Shown: positions 32,920 to 45,690 of the stretch, piece after piece
How positions within the stretch are numbered: the stretch's first letter is position 1
How the letters are laid out: each line of letters begins with the position of its first letter
NCBI GenBank assembly: GCA_032622095.1
Contig: CP136063.1
Span: 210,598,355 to 210,662,354, forward strand
Direction of reading: 5' to 3'
From: Siphonodentalium dalli
Taxonomy: Eukaryota > Mollusca > Scaphopoda > Gadilida > Siphonodentaliidae
DNA length: 64,000 bases
Notes under the pieces: model-generated
Told to the model about the DNA's origin: nothing
Databases searched by the model: none
Seen by the model: the letters and a program-made list of their open reading frames with translations, nothing else
Translations under genes and position numbers: made by a program

Positions 32920-34485
32920 CAACATATTTAAATATTAACACTTTAACTGAATATATCTTTAGATTCAATATAAATAGTTGACATTTCCACAATAAAATAA
33001 TTCATGGATATATAGCAACCAGACCAGATGAAAGGCAGATAACACAGATTGTTTCGATTGCATCAATCTGTCTAACTCAGCCAAGCGACCATCCCCTCTG
33101 ATTTGACTAGTAACTGAGAAAGCATTTATGTCCACTACAAGTTAACTCTTTATAAGAATATCATTTACAATAGTGGCCATGGTCCTCTTCACTGGGCAAA
33201 CCTTTTTCATTCTTGGTTCACACATTCATTGTCGATTCAGCAAATACAACTGGACCCAAATCCCTATTTGTATCTATCCACATAAGTCCTAAATACTATT
33301 TAATTTTCATGTAAAGCTACCGATTCCAGCAACATTTATAAGAATTGATTGTCGTAAAATAATACTAACCACTGTAAAATATCGTCTGAAATTACCCGAA
33401 AATTTATATATTTATCAACATCTTCGACCAAATTTTGCCTTGTTATACACATAAAGCCCATTTATTTAAAGTTATCCATCTTAAACCGCAATTTGGTCCG
33501 ATACTGACACTAACTTACTCTTTGTTAGACCAATAATACTAGATACTAATGAATATCGCCTTTCATTGGTGGTTTCCTCGACTCAGATCAAAGTTTTCTG
33601 ACTGCCCAATACTTATAAATAAAAAATTGTGACTGCTTAATAGGATTCTGTATTTTTAACTGCTATTCAAAAGAAAAAGTTGCAGTATCCCTTAATATAA
33701 AATCCCTCGTTCAATAATCTCCAAATTGCTATCTAGTTTCAATAGTAGTTACACGTCACACACCCCCTCATCATTTGCCAATTGTACACCTTTTTTGCTG
33801 CTGCTATATTGCAACTGCTCAATTTTCTTTAAAAATAAAAATAAAAATAGCCCCTCCCGCCGACATTCATCTCTGATTTTGTTTTCGATCATCGGTTTAC
33901 ACAAAAATTTAGCACACGTCCCTATCTATTCTACCTATTATTTAAACCGATTATAAACGGTGGTGTAATAGATCCACCGATCAACCATATAAGTAGCACA
34001 TTTTCACGTATAACTTATCACGACAAATCCCTGCTGATCGGTTATTAATGAACCAAATGATTAACACGTCAACACACACTCTGGCCCGCCAATACTACAC
34101 GTGTATAAACGTAACGGGACAAATAGGCTAATTGTATTAGCAGCTAACGAGAACATTCATGACCACCAATCTGCTCCTCATCCTTTCAGTCGATACGATG
34201 GAAACTAAACGATCTGTCACTTCTAATTACCCGTACTTAATTACACTACTTGCGTGTTAATAAAGTACGATCCCATTACCACTAAAGGCGGAACATAAGA
34301 TTTAGAACATTAATATTCACTCTTACATAGTTCCACATTCAAGGTTCGTCCTGTGTAATCGTATGTCAGTTGTACCGTTGCTAATAAATGCAACTGTGAA
34401 ACTCCAATCGAAATTGCAGGACAATTCACAGAGCTGAATTATTCTATGCTAAATAGTTTATGGGTGACCTGATGCATGCATCTTA
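32920..34485. other. AT-rich stretch, nothing recognised
   Basis: No gene, RNA gene or structured repeat seen. Frames are short and compositionally random. Confidence 0.5.
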
Positions 34486-34655
34486 GTTTTCTTGTTAATG
34501 TATGACAGTAGATGTAATTTAATACATACCAGAAATGGGCCATTAACAAATACCGATAAACGGCCAATAGTGTCGGCCAACAATGGGCCATTAATGTACA
34601 CCAGTAAAGTGCCAAGAGTTATTTTCTGGCAGCCTTTAATTTCTCATCTATGTGG
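34486..34655 (+). repeat. Dispersed repeat shared with 46843-46994
   Basis: Both copies contain CATACCAGAAATGGGCCATT, CACCAGTAAAGTGCCAA and TTATTTTCTGGCAGCCTTTA in the same order. Here the copy continues as CATCTATGTGGG; at 46993 the same CATCTA point is the insertion site of a hairpin MITE, so this copy shows the empty site. Confidence 0.8.
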
Positions 34656-35219
34656 GTCATCTACCAGGCCTCTGCGTGCACTTAATTCAAATTATGACTG
34701 CATTAACTAAATGGACAGTAGAAGAGCATTGCCAGACACCGATGGCACTTTATTTGCCTATTGATGGTTGCCATAACAAATTGTCCCGGTTTTTTTATGG
34801 ACTATTCCTTTATTGGAAAGACTATAATTAATGTATGTGAGTTACTTATATCATTATGATTTGGTTTTCTTGAATATTATTATTTGCCATTAAATTCTCA
34901 TCAATGGCCACGCATGCATTTATTGAAATTCCCATCGATGGCATCGACGACAGCCATCGAAGGCATCTAATTTTACGTTGTAACTTCAGTGCAACCACTG
35001 GGTATATCAGGGTGGTGCACTGGGATACATCTGGGTAAGATAAGATAAGATATGTTTTAATGGTCTTTAAGGTACACATTGGTGTAGGACAACCTACATG
35101 TATAGATAAAAATAAACAGGAATACATGGTATATATGTGATATACATGTAACAAGTAGCAGATTAACATAAATTGTAAAGATGTAGAATATCAAATTATT
35201 TGATTTATTACTGGTAATA
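34656..35219. other. Unassigned sequence
   Basis: No gene or repeat recognised. Confidence 0.45.
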
Positions 35220-35279
35220 GGTCACCTGCGGAAGGATGTGATGTACCATATGGTACATCATCACTTCCCGCAGTTGACC
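35220..35279. repeat. 60-bp near-palindrome
   Basis: The perfect core GATGTACCATATGGTACATC sits in a longer imperfect inverted repeat (GGTCACCTGCGGAAGGATGT on the left, its near-complement ending GCGGGAAGT...GACC on the right). Confidence 0.7.
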
Positions 35280-36390
35280 AATGCCCAGCATAATTACGGC
35301 GATTATAAAGGTATGAAACTGTAAAGGGGTTGACCAAAAACCATCGGGAATAGCATAAGAAACAGTCCTAAGACCATTTATTTCCATTATGGTCCCTAAT
35401 GGATTCAAGCCACATGAAAGACCGGAACACACCCACACGCTTCCTACCATCACAAACCACTGGATTCAAAATATATTATGTTTGATTTAACAAATGAAAT
35501 CATACGGTCAATTGAAATTAAAGTCACGATAGGTGAAAGTGAGCTAAACAGCAAGTTTTCCACTAGAAGTTAAAAAACTCTGGAGAGATGTATCGAATAA
35601 AATAGGAGAGAGGATGTCTTTGACTACTGTGTATGTTCGGTGGCTATCTGTTGGTAATAAGACTAGTACCAACTTATCGCAGTGTACCATGGACAGTAAG
35701 GTGGTGTTATTCACTTCGACCTGGATGACACTGTGCGGTCACGTACTACGACACCACAATCAAAGGCTACCCTCCCCGTGTCATTCAATACAAGTTATAT
35801 ACAAAGCAAACTCTCCTAAGTGTATGATGAAACTACACACTCGCGTACTTTGTTAATAGTACTTATAGATGGAACTTTCACATTTTTGATATCTGTTAAA
35901 ATACTCTGAGTGAATTGTGTCGTGACCTTTGGGACCAATTTATTTTTTAGAAAAATCATTCCAAAGTACTATTTCTGTATAACAGAAACTGTCCGAGCCA
36001 AAAGGACCTACATGAGGGATTAAGAATTTTGTTGCCCTGATCTTAATTCATAGCTGCAGTAAGAGCTAACTCTGGTAAAGTGTTCGGAGAGATATTTCGG
36101 ATCCTTGAGTCCACAATCTCCTTCATTGGCAACAGCTTTCTTTGGTTAACCCGCCGTTAACATGTTCATTTTTAGATGTTCCTTATATCCCGCAGTTGCT
36201 CGATTATGCAACCCAAGACAAAATCGGATCAATCCATTCTGAGTTTTTTGCCATTTCCCTTTGGTTATTGCTCTATACCATGAGCATAGATGGACACACT
36301 AGTTTTGTCCCAAAAAACCTGGGTGGATTTACCAGGGTGAGTTTATATATGGGCCATCCCAATTTATGTTAGAAAACCGAAAACCCTTCT
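35280..36390. other. Unassigned sequence
   Basis: No gene recognised. Short frames at 35614-35856 (plus) and 36142-36372 (plus) show no domain, signal peptide or splice context that I can support. Confidence 0.45.
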
Positions 36391-36394
36391 AGCG

Positions 36395-36690
36395 GTTGCA
36401 ATAAATACCGAAACGCCAATGGGTGTCCTTTTTGACACATCTTGTGGCAACCGCACGGACTACAGGGGTGCGGTTTGTGGTTTTTATAGTATAACATGGG
36501 ATATACCACTCTACCGGCAACGTTTATTTGGTCAAAATCGGTCCATAAATACCGAAACGGCAATGGCGCCCTTTTGCCACCTCTTGTGGAAACCACACGA
36601 GCTAGAGATTTGAGGTTATCCGTTTTGATGGTATATTGTGGGTGAGCCTCCCTACTGCAATATTTATTTGGTCACAATTGGTCAATAAAT
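36395..36690. repeat. Diverged two-copy tandem repeat, period about 140 bp
   Basis: ATAAATACCGAAACGCCAAT near 36405 recurs as ATAAATACCGAAACGGCAAT near 36545. TTTATTTGGTCAAAATCGGT near 36524 recurs with changes near 36660. Confidence 0.65.
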
Positions 36691-36792
36691 GAAATCAAAT
36701 ATAACATGCACGCATAATCCACTAAATTCTAATAATAATGACAGTCCACGCCAGTGCTTATGTTGGGCGTCGTTGGTATATGCTAATACGCT

Positions 36793-37077
36793 TCATTTGG
36801 AATTTACAATGAGCTGACCACCGTGTGTCACTGTGACTTTGTGTATGTCAATGCGCAATTCTACTCCGCATTCGTAAGTCAATAAATGCAAATGTTTCAC
36901 CAACAATCGAAACCTCAGGTGGTAACTAGTTACGTCTATGTATAGTGCCGTATATGCTGATAGGTTTGGCATTCCACAAGTCGCGTGGCGATTCAAATCA
37001 CAATGAAAATGACCATCGAATTGTAGTTTGCGTTTCATGAAATTGACTCTGTCTTGTTGATCCTCTAGATATTGCAC
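36793..37077 (-). other. Weak candidate exon
   Basis: A 94-codon minus-strand frame opens just after CGTCACAG, a possible 3' splice site (37079-37086). The first ATG is 14 codons in. The translation is not low-complexity (motifs FDGHFHCDLNRHATCG and CGVELRIDIHKVTVTHG) but matches no family I know. No upstream exon was identified. Confidence 0.25.
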
Positions 37078-37086
37078 TGTGACGAG

Positions 37087-38213
37087 ACTCGTTTATGACT
37101 CGTTGTGACGTGTTTTTATGTTATTGAAGCGGAGGCGACGGTAGGCGAGATCAAATCGAGATGGAGAGGCACTGAACATATATACGTGTATTACAATGAA
37201 CTATATTCCTGTAGAAGGATATTAGACCAAACGACTTACCACTTCTGTGGTTCTCTGTTTGTTTCTAGAACCTGAGAAATAGTCTACATAAAATTCCGGG
37301 GGCGATTCTGACCATGTTCACTCGACAGAAACACGATCAGTTACCCACTCCTAAATACATTCTGACATCACGCTGGTCGTCTCCACATAAGAACCATCAT
37401 CCCTGCATAAACACTCGATCCGCTTGCATTATCAGATATAGATACCGTACATGTACTTAATTGCAGATATCATTTACCATCTATATATACTTAATTGGTT
37501 ACCGTATACGCCCATCTTAATACTGAACTGACCACTGGCACAATATGATGATTATATTGACAAAAAAGCGGAGATATTCAGAATTTAAACTCAAAATAAA
37601 GATATTTTTAAAGAGAGTTCTTTTTTATCTTATAAAATAATTTAATGAAGTTATATATAAAAATATATAATAATATTAATAGGATAGACTATAGCATATA
37701 GTATAGGTGTTTCATAAAAATGTTAATATTTTGAATTTTTGTCAGTCAGTCAGTCACGTAAGTCATAACTTAATAAACACTAAAATAGCATATAAAGCCA
37801 TTGATCATAGACATCATTGATGACCTCACGCTCACCGGTGTTAATCATTCAATCAATCAATGTTTATTTTTTAGATATTTTGAATTACAATTTGTTTATG
37901 ATATGGTATATACGTGTATCTCCAAATTCTAAATGTATCTATGCCTATTAAAAAAAGGAATTGCTGTAAAACCAGCGACACTTTCATATTAATATTCAGT
38001 TCTCCGTGTCATATAACAAATAAGAATAACAGGTAGATATCATTTGAAGACAGCTTCTCTAACTGAGACCCACTAACTTATACTTCTAAAGCTATAAATA
38101 TTTTAACAAATGTAATTAAATATCATTTCCATGTTACCACCTTCTGATATTAATAGTCACATCAGAGATGATTTGGATAAATCACCAACATGCAAATTGG
38201 CCCTATCCCTTTA
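37087..38213. other. AT-rich stretch, nothing recognised
   Basis: Only short simple repeats such as four GTCA units near 37740 were seen. Confidence 0.5.
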
Positions 38214-40406
38214 TAGTCTGGTCGATAAAAGGTTTGACCTAGAAAAAATATGGACTATGTTGGTTTTTATTCCATTTTGAAGAGGAATATTTCCTCTACA
38301 ACATATCCAAAATCCGCTAAGATCCGCTTTGAGAAAACTTTTTTACAGAGATTTTAAAAAATGCTAATTTTTCGACCTTGCGACGTACGTTTTTCTACAA
38401 TATCCCTCATCGGCGACACCAGAACGCATTAATCCTCCATCAGATATACCAGTTTGTGTAAAAGAGTATAGGGGCGAATAGAGTGACAAGGACAGAAAAC
38501 AATGCAATCGCGGCGATGAAATGGCTGTCAAAATGGCCGCAACTACAATCCATGCTACGATGAGTGCAACATATTGGATAACCCCCTATAAGCGAAAATA
38601 CACATTTGTAATTTACAAGAATGTTGTTATATATCTTTAAAGGTACACATATAATTAAAACAGATCTATCTGAATGATTTATCGATCACTGCTACGCACG
38701 TTAACCCAATGATTTACGTTCGGGTTTTCTTATTAGAATACATCCAACAGTCGGACCAAAAACAGTTATTTTGGGCATGCAACACACGAAGTAATATTTC
38801 GCCACACAGTGCGTGGTAGTTTCCTTTTGGAATGATGATTAATTATTAAATGTAAAGCAGAAATTGAAGAGCCCACCCTATCTGTGTAAATACTAGTTAT
38901 ATTTCCAGAATTTTCAACACTCTCCGTGACAATAAACCATACACGTATGTCGTAATGCTGATTATACTGTCAAGAAACACTTATCTCTTCAACAGAATAG
39001 TACCCTATTTCACTAGATCGAAGAGACTGTACGTCGTACATTTTATTTAGTACTAATTTTCATGGTGCTCCCAACCCGGTTTATTAGTAGACAATTATGT
39101 TCAAATTACTTCAATCGGCACTTTACAACATGAATATGTACCCCGCAATACACACTATTAGTTGTCAGTATCTTGTTGTTTGAAATTATGTTACCATTGC
39201 CACCCACATATACTTGCGCTAAATATCAGGTCATCAGCGTTTACAGTTATTAGTTCTGCGTTTACCATTCACTCAATGTTGCTATTTATGGTTTTGTATG
39301 CAGCAGATATGTGTAACATTAGGGAGAATTGGTAAACGCGGCGATGTGGTTGCAGAAAAGGTCGTACGTTTCGCGTATATGTGGCCTTAGTGCATTTAAG
39401 TGCACATAATTTCCAGGTGTAAAGACAGTCTCTGCCATAGAGTATGTAGGCAAATTGGGTTATGTTGAGAATTTATTGAAGAGAGTCTATTGTAATCCTT
39501 TGTATTTTGATAAATAGCGTTCATGGTATACCACCATGTATTTGTGTGATAAAAATGAAATATTCGTGTTTAATCACTTGACCGGAGGCAACTATGACTA
39601 CTATTTTAAGACACGGACAATAGGATCTACACATTTTACCCAGTACCATATGTATAGCTCTCATACTGTTCTATAGTAGTGAATTTTGACAGACCGTGTG
39701 TTGTAGATTCAAAAATAAATGATTATCGGTCACATTCGTGAGACTGTTTTCATTACATATATTTCTGCTTCTAGAAAAGGTCACACAATGACTACATCCC
39801 TAGATCACATTTAACTGTTTTAATACACATATAGTACACGATTCAAGATAAACAGTACAGATAAAACTGCGTTATTCTTCTATTTCTTGGCGCCCAAAAA
39901 GTCCACATTCAATCGTTGTATGAGACCTGGCTTTCAGTTGCTCTCTCGCGAGATACATTAGAGAGAATTCTTACATACTATTATTAATAGCTCCCCTTAT
40001 ACTCTGAAATCATTCTTCCTCGTATAATTCGACGGCCTGTTCGTTCTTGTATAACCAGCTATTCTATTTTCCGCAAATTGTAAATTTCATTCGATTTTGT
40101 CCATTTTGGCGGCCATTTTGGACAGACATTCTACCGAAATGGTTTACGACTAAGGATTGTTTGTGTGGATTTTATTTTATTACTAATTTGGTATTTGTTG
40201 GCGCACCTACCACCGAAATTCAGGATTTTTCTATACCAACTGCCATCATGGACGCCATCTTGTATTACAGAAAATGCTCAAAGCGGATTTTAGCGGATTT
40301 TGGATATGTTATAGAGGATAAATTCCTCTTCAAAATGAAATAGAAACCAACTTAGTCCAAATTTTTTCTAGGTTGACCCTAAAATTTTAGTTTATCGACC
40401 AGACTA
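38214..40406. mobile_element. Candidate 2.2 kb element with about 130-bp inverted ends
   Basis: The left end, TAGTCTGGTCGATAAAAGGT, and the right end, ...TTTATCGACCAGACTA, are inverted copies. The similarity runs about 130 bases inward (shared TCCAAAATCCGCTAA and GGTTGACCTAGAAAAAAT-type blocks). TTA precedes and follows the element, a possible 3-bp target duplication as in PIF/Harbinger or related groups. No transposase was found inside; internal frames are short. The right arm overlaps an open frame ending near 40343, which is therefore not called as a gene. Confidence 0.55.
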
Positions 40407-42351
40407 TTAAGTTGAACATGATTTATGTCGACAGATGAATTACCGGTAGACTGGAACTTCGAGCTGTGGTAAAAATACTATTCTTTTGAAATTGACCTTT
40501 ATACTGGAAATGTTTCACCCGTGGATACTCGATAAAACATATTTAAGCGGGTTAACATAATTATTCATTTACAATTTTAATAAACTCTTGTCCAAGAAAA
40601 CGTGCTGATCAATTTCGAAAGTCCGCAAAAATGCACCAAATTCGTGATACTGTCATTCCTGGTTCGTTGACTTTGGTCAAAAATATTAAACAGCTGGAAA
40701 TTTCATGCCTGACACAAAACTACTGCGACATTTTAGACCAATGAAGTTTGAAATTGTTCTCATTGTTTGATTTCCAACAGGTAATTAGTTTTAAAATATA
40801 TTTTTAGACAAACAGAGGCATATTTTTCTACTTGTCAAAATTTGCTCTGAAATGGCCATCAGTTGGAATATTACACATTTACAGGTTGGACATTCCGAAC
40901 ATTTGGACATTTTCAGGTACATCTACCAGTTGGATAGTTTCAACAAAGGGTATACATATGGTATATCGTCAACCTAGATAAGTTTGGTCTGGTTACAGTC
41001 TAGCCACGTGCCTGACCCGAATTGTCAACAATTTGAGATGCAGCCTGGCACAACATCTCTCGAAATTGTTCTCTTAGTATTTATTGTGGTTTAAACTTTG
41101 TGGTTTAAAATTTTTAGACCACAAACTCTTAATTTAGGTCCTGTTTTCGACTGATAAGGCCATCAGTGTCTCCGGGTGTTCAAAACTGCTCTTGGACCAC
41201 AACCGCGGTTTTATTTCTACTTTTCTTTTCTGATGGACGAATTCTTTGGAATCGAAGGATAAGCTTAATGCATCTGCGACGCCCAAATATTGGTTGAAAT
41301 AATGTAGTTTTGTCACAATGTATATGGCATCAGTAAAACGTCACGCGAAGACTTAGTGCTACGACAGAAAAGATAGCCTAACAGAGGCAGTCAAAGAAGT
41401 ACCTCCACATGGTTTTATTACACAGTATACGTGCGCACAGTGTTCAATGAGTTTCAAACGATGTTTGTTGTTTCACCAACTCGCTACCATTGGTGTACTA
41501 ACTATTAATCTCGAGAAACTCCTCCTTGGAGATACTAACCTGAATAGTACACAAAACCGGAACATATTTAGGGCTGTTCAATTATACATAACCTCGACAT
41601 CGCGGTTCAAATTTTAGTAAACACATTGATGTGCAAACCTACGCTGCAAATGTAACATGTTGTATTATCACTACATATATAGAATGCGAAGACTCGTCTG
41701 AGCCACCGACCCACGGGACGAACCACCCCCCATAAAGAGAAATATCCACCGTTATTGTCATACTCGGGATTATATCATTATATTGTTATAAGTGAAAAGA
41801 TGTTGTACATATGAATTATTTTGTGTGTGATTATATTTTATGTTCATTTTGTGTAATACAATTATGTGGGGAGAGAGACCATTTGTAAGTTGTAAAACCT
41901 GTGTCTCAATCCCGTTGCGATATTATTATGCAATAAAATATGTTTACACTAATGAGTTTCAAAACGAGAGGTGCGGTATATCTTCGCGAACAGGCTGTGC
42001 ACGAACTATGACAATTATAACCCTTACACCTGCCTACCCCAAATTATGTCGGACACTCTGACCTATGGGAATCCTGTCGGCTGACACTCGCGTCCACCTA
42101 AACAAATGTCCGACACTCTGGCCTGGTGGGTCCCCGTTTGGGCGATTTGTTGTTTGTCACCCCTGTGCGGAGAATGTTTTTGCAGACCCCCCCCCCCCCC
42201 CTCTGAAAGTGAGAAAATATTCGGTTCTTGGACTAAAAACAGCATTATTTACACTTGATATCGATTGTAAAAATAAACTATCGGGACATTCCCAAAATCC
42301 CTCTAAAATGTCCAACTCCCCTTGATTCTGACATGAACGTTTCCAGTTGTT
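40407..42351. other. Unassigned sequence
   Basis: No gene recognised. A C-run of about 15 lies at 42187-42201. A short piece near 41430-41460 resembles the tail of segmental copy B near 59815 (GTATACGTGCGCACAGTGTT). Confidence 0.5.
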
Positions 42352-43237
42352 TTGACCAAAGTAGGGGAGCAAGACCCTTTGTTCTTAGCAAGTGGTCAAA
42401 TAATTTGGAATAGACTTGTTAAGCTTTATAATATGCTTTATAATAAGCTTCATAATTGTTTACATTTCTCTGACTCATTATTCTGCACATGCGCATTCAT
42501 GTAAATATTAATGAACGTCCGTCCATTTTACACGTGTTCGCGTTGTGTCGTTTCCTATACTTCTGCATCTGTTGACTATCCATTTAAGTCATTTAAGAGA
42601 TTTCACTCGAGTTTAGTCCAGTTCTTTACTCCATGTCATCACATCCTTTTTGTGGATTCTGAAGCTTTGTTTCACTTTTAAGAATTTCACTTTTTTGCCG
42701 GTAAGAGTTATCGTTCTCTGAGAGATTGCACACACAATGTGCGAACGAAACACACTGACACATGTCTACAAGAATTGAAAATCCGGTCTACAGAAGAATT
42801 CGAGAAGAATACAAGAACCCGGGTCATATGTTAAAGAAAATGGCTGTTTGAGGCACAACAGTATATCAAGTGACGCTTTGTCGTGTTACAATCGGGGTCT
42901 AATGCTAGGATCAAAATATATTTTAGCCCTTTTTATACTAGATAATCATTGGAGCGTATAGTTATTCCGTAGGAAGTGTTCAGATAATAAATTCAAACGA
43001 CCAGTCTGACCATTTCACACCCATTGTTAAAAATAATTCAACCCCTGGGTTATCTATTAGTCTGCGTGTCGTCTGCTGTAATCACATGAACATCCCTCCA
43101 AATGAATACTGGACCATTCCAATGTAAAATTTGATAACTGAATGGGAAAATACATTCGCTAAAGAAAGGGTTAATGCGCGAAATACTTGTATTGATACTT
43201 CATCTTCAGCATCAATCACAAAATAGTGTTCATTATC

Positions 43238-43842
43238 ACACTCCTGGTGAAGTGGTTCTGATAATTTGCTACGATTTTAGTGGGTCCTGCTGAATTGCAA
43301 TGTTGTTGGTAGGGCAAACTGATGTTGTTGGGGAAATTTAGCGTTATTTTTCTTTAGTTGTCGTTTTGTGGTGTTTGGCTTATGCGAACGATTTGAGTAA
43401 ACCAGTGTTGCACGAAACAATCACGAACATAAAATATTTTAATCATGGCTTTCCATTTGTTTGCAAAACGACAAGAATAGTAATTTTATAAGTTTTTGAT
43501 TGTTTTATAAACATAATGGTTTTTTATGAGGTTTTGTATATTTTATAAACATAATGTGTTTTAATGTTTTATAACCATGTATGTATTATAAACATAATGG
43601 TTTTTTTATGAGGTTTGGAATGTATTATAAACATAATGGGTTTTTCTGAGGTTTGGAATGTATTATAAACATAATTGTTTTTTCTCCCTTCGTTCAGGTT
43701 AGCCAAAAGGCCGTTAAAATGACAACATAAAAAATAACGGTACATTTCCTTAACAACATTAGTTTGCCCTACCAGCATCATATTAATTCAACAGGACAGA
43801 CCATCACCATAACAAATTGGCAGGATCATTTATACAGACTGA
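43238..43842 (-). mobile_element. Family X inverted-repeat element, copy C
   Basis: It starts ACACTCCTGGTGAAGTGGTT, and the far end is a decayed arm near 43842. The centre (43500-43690) is an AT-rich minisatellite with units such as TATAAACATAATGGGTTTTT. The position relative to the saposin gene is the same as in copies A and B, so the insertion predates the triplication. Confidence 0.7.
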
Positions 43843-44479
43843 ATCAGTATATTTTGGTATGAACAAAGTTCGTTCAGTTTAGCTCACTTCTGGGCAATAA
43901 AGTTCAAACAGCTGGAAAATTACTATGACTTCGGTTAGGATATTCGAGTAAGTAGGGTCTATATATGTTTTTAACTCTCGAGTAAATAAGGCCGTTGGTG
44001 TATCTCTAAACTTCAATAATCTCCTCGCGAGTTCTATGTTTTTATTCCGGCCCAAATTTGCACATGAAATTACATAAGAACGTGAAGAATATTCCATAAT
44101 TATTCTCACTGGTACCAAATTACTTTAAAACATTTGAGGTAAAAAGGAGTCAATTCCGTTTACTATTTATCTGGTTTCTTGTGGACATTTGTCGGGGTTC
44201 ATCTTGATTTCGTTCCGTGTTTCTCCAGAAAACTAGTATCCAACTTGTTCCGCATTTGTATAAAAAAAAAGCCATAACCATGTTTTCACGAAAACCAAGT
44301 GAACGCAAGAACGAACAAATTGACCTGAAGAAACCTGATTTATATTAACATCTGATACTGGTTTCGTGGGTATTTCTTTGATTATTGTAGACACGGTTCG
44401 TGTTTCTTTGGGTGCTATTCGTCAAGTGTGTGTTGTGTGTCATTCTCACAGTCTGAGTCGTCGTTGTACATCACACTGC

Positions 44480-45397
44480 CTAGCATCCTTGAATATATAT
44501 AATTAGCAAAATGATGAACAATCTGACTGGAATGTACGCAACAACTCCAAACATGGTCCATATTATGTTAACACACGTGTCAGCTAGAACTGGAAAAATA
44601 AGAAACACGCATACGTTATCTGCCATATCTACAATAATCTGCATTGCTTGTATTATTCCCCCCAAAAGCGCGATAACGGCGTATAGTAGACCACAAAGTA
44701 TGCCATTAGAAGATCTCACATCTCTGCTAGTCTGCACCGACTTGATGCTGTACATCCCTCGACCTGACCACAAAGCAGAGCAATAACCTATTTCTAAGCA
44801 TGTGGTTTCCGGGTGTATTCCTTCAACAAGGTATGTCACGATCTTAGGAGTTATCTTATATATGGCTCTGATGCAAGCTCCACGGTGTGACACCAGGCTT
44901 CTGCATACCTTATCCAGATTCAGTCTCATCTTCATTGTGAATAACGAGGTCCCGAGTTCGTCCACCATTAGCTGTATGTCCGCCTCACATTGTTCGCAGT
45001 CTGTCGCTTGATTCCGACTGCCAGACATGGGCAGGACCGCGCTACTCTGTCTCATTTGACATTTTCCGATTTCCACACAGGCAGTATCTGGATCAAAAGT
45101 GTTTTCAATTTCTGTCACGAGTTTGGCGATGACATCATCAACTCCTTCGTGACAAAGCCTTTTTTCTCTAGTGCCCGAGCGTCCATCACACATGGCGATT
45201 ATGGCCTCAGACAGAGCGGCCTCCGTCGCCTCGGTTTTAAATTGTTCGCTTACATGACCCATAACCGTACGACACATCGTGCATTCTTGGGGTTTCTCTT
45301 GTCTCCACTGATGAGTGGCTTCCACCGGATTCCATACCCCCAGACTGAATATCACCACGAACGACGTGAACAAATGTTTAGCTGTCATGATGTTCAT
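44480..45397 (-). CDS. Secreted protein with saposin-B-like modules (copy C)
   Basis: An intronless frame of 305 residues from the first ATG (45397); a second ATG at 45388 is the one conserved with copy A. It has a signal peptide (core LFTSFVVIFSLGV). Modules 1 and 2 keep all twelve cysteines at the same residue numbers as copy A (39, 42, 70, 82, 107, 113 and 134, 137, 165, 175, 200, 206). Module 3 has cysteines 235, 263, 275 and 305, but position 238 is Leu and 299 is Ile. These are cysteines 2 and 5, partners in the saposin fold. The end of module 3 is even more hydrophobic than in A (VRLFIILLIIYIQGC). TATA box at about 45433-45428 on the minus strand. Function is inferred only from the fold. 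Confidence 0.8.
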   Translation of the reverse strand: MNIMTAKHLFTSFVVIFSLGVWNPVEATHQWRQEKPQECTMCRTVMGHVSEQFKTEATEAALSEAIIAMCDGRSGTREKRLCHEGVDDVIAKLVTEIENTFDPDTACVEIGKCQMRQSSAVLPMSGSRNQATDCEQCEADIQLMVDELGTSLFTMKMRLNLDKVCRSLVSHRGACIRAIYKITPKIVTYLVEGIHPETTCLEIGYCSALWSGRGMYSIKSVQTSRDVRSSNGILCGLLYAVIALLGGIIQAMQIIVDMADNVCVFLIFPVLADTCVNIIWTMFGVVAYIPVRLFIILLIIYIQGC

Positions 45398-45427
45398 GTA
45401 GTACTGTCGATATTATCATTTCATCTT

Positions 45428-45433
45428 CTTTAT
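45428..45433 (-). promoter_or_regulatory. TATA box of saposin-type gene, copy C
   Basis: The minus strand reads GGTTATAAAGAAGATG here, matching the boxes of copies A and B and lying about 40 bases before the conserved ATG. Confidence 0.55.
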
Positions 45434-45633
45434 AACCGAGCACTACTTGTGAGCAGCACTCAGGTGATGTGCAGATTGTCGTGATTTGATTTTTATTAGC
45501 GGGATTAAGTTAACTCCATATACGCAGTTTCACATGACCACTTGAATTCAATATTGTGTTGTGAACGGAAACTGCAATGCCCGATTAGTCGTCTCCAGTT
45601 TAAAGTCCGCCATAAGCGACTAATGGAAGCGGT

Positions 45634-45690
45634 CTCGTACGTAAACAAGCATCTTGCTGTCCCCAATATCCTAGCTGTTTACGTACGAGC
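45634..45690. repeat. 14-bp inverted repeat
   Basis: CTCGTACGTAAACA and TGTTTACGTACGAG are separated by about 28 bases just outside the end of segmental copy C. No function assigned. Confidence 0.6.

Larger units (their letters stand above)
42352..45545 (-). repeat. Segmental duplication, copy C (inverted)
   Basis: It is the reverse complement of the region 50950-54290 of copy B, with more divergence than A has to B. It contains a non-coding part (42352-43237), a family X inverted-repeat element (43238-43842) and the saposin-type gene C. It lacks the three-unit tandem repeat and the LINE found beyond that point in A and B. Confidence 0.8.

Noticed and set aside
40047-40343. 98-codon plus-strand frame with KRILADFGYVIED-like end
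   Set aside because: Its 3' half is the right inverted arm of the candidate element at 38214-40406 and its middle includes the dispersed CCATTTTGGCGGCC motif.
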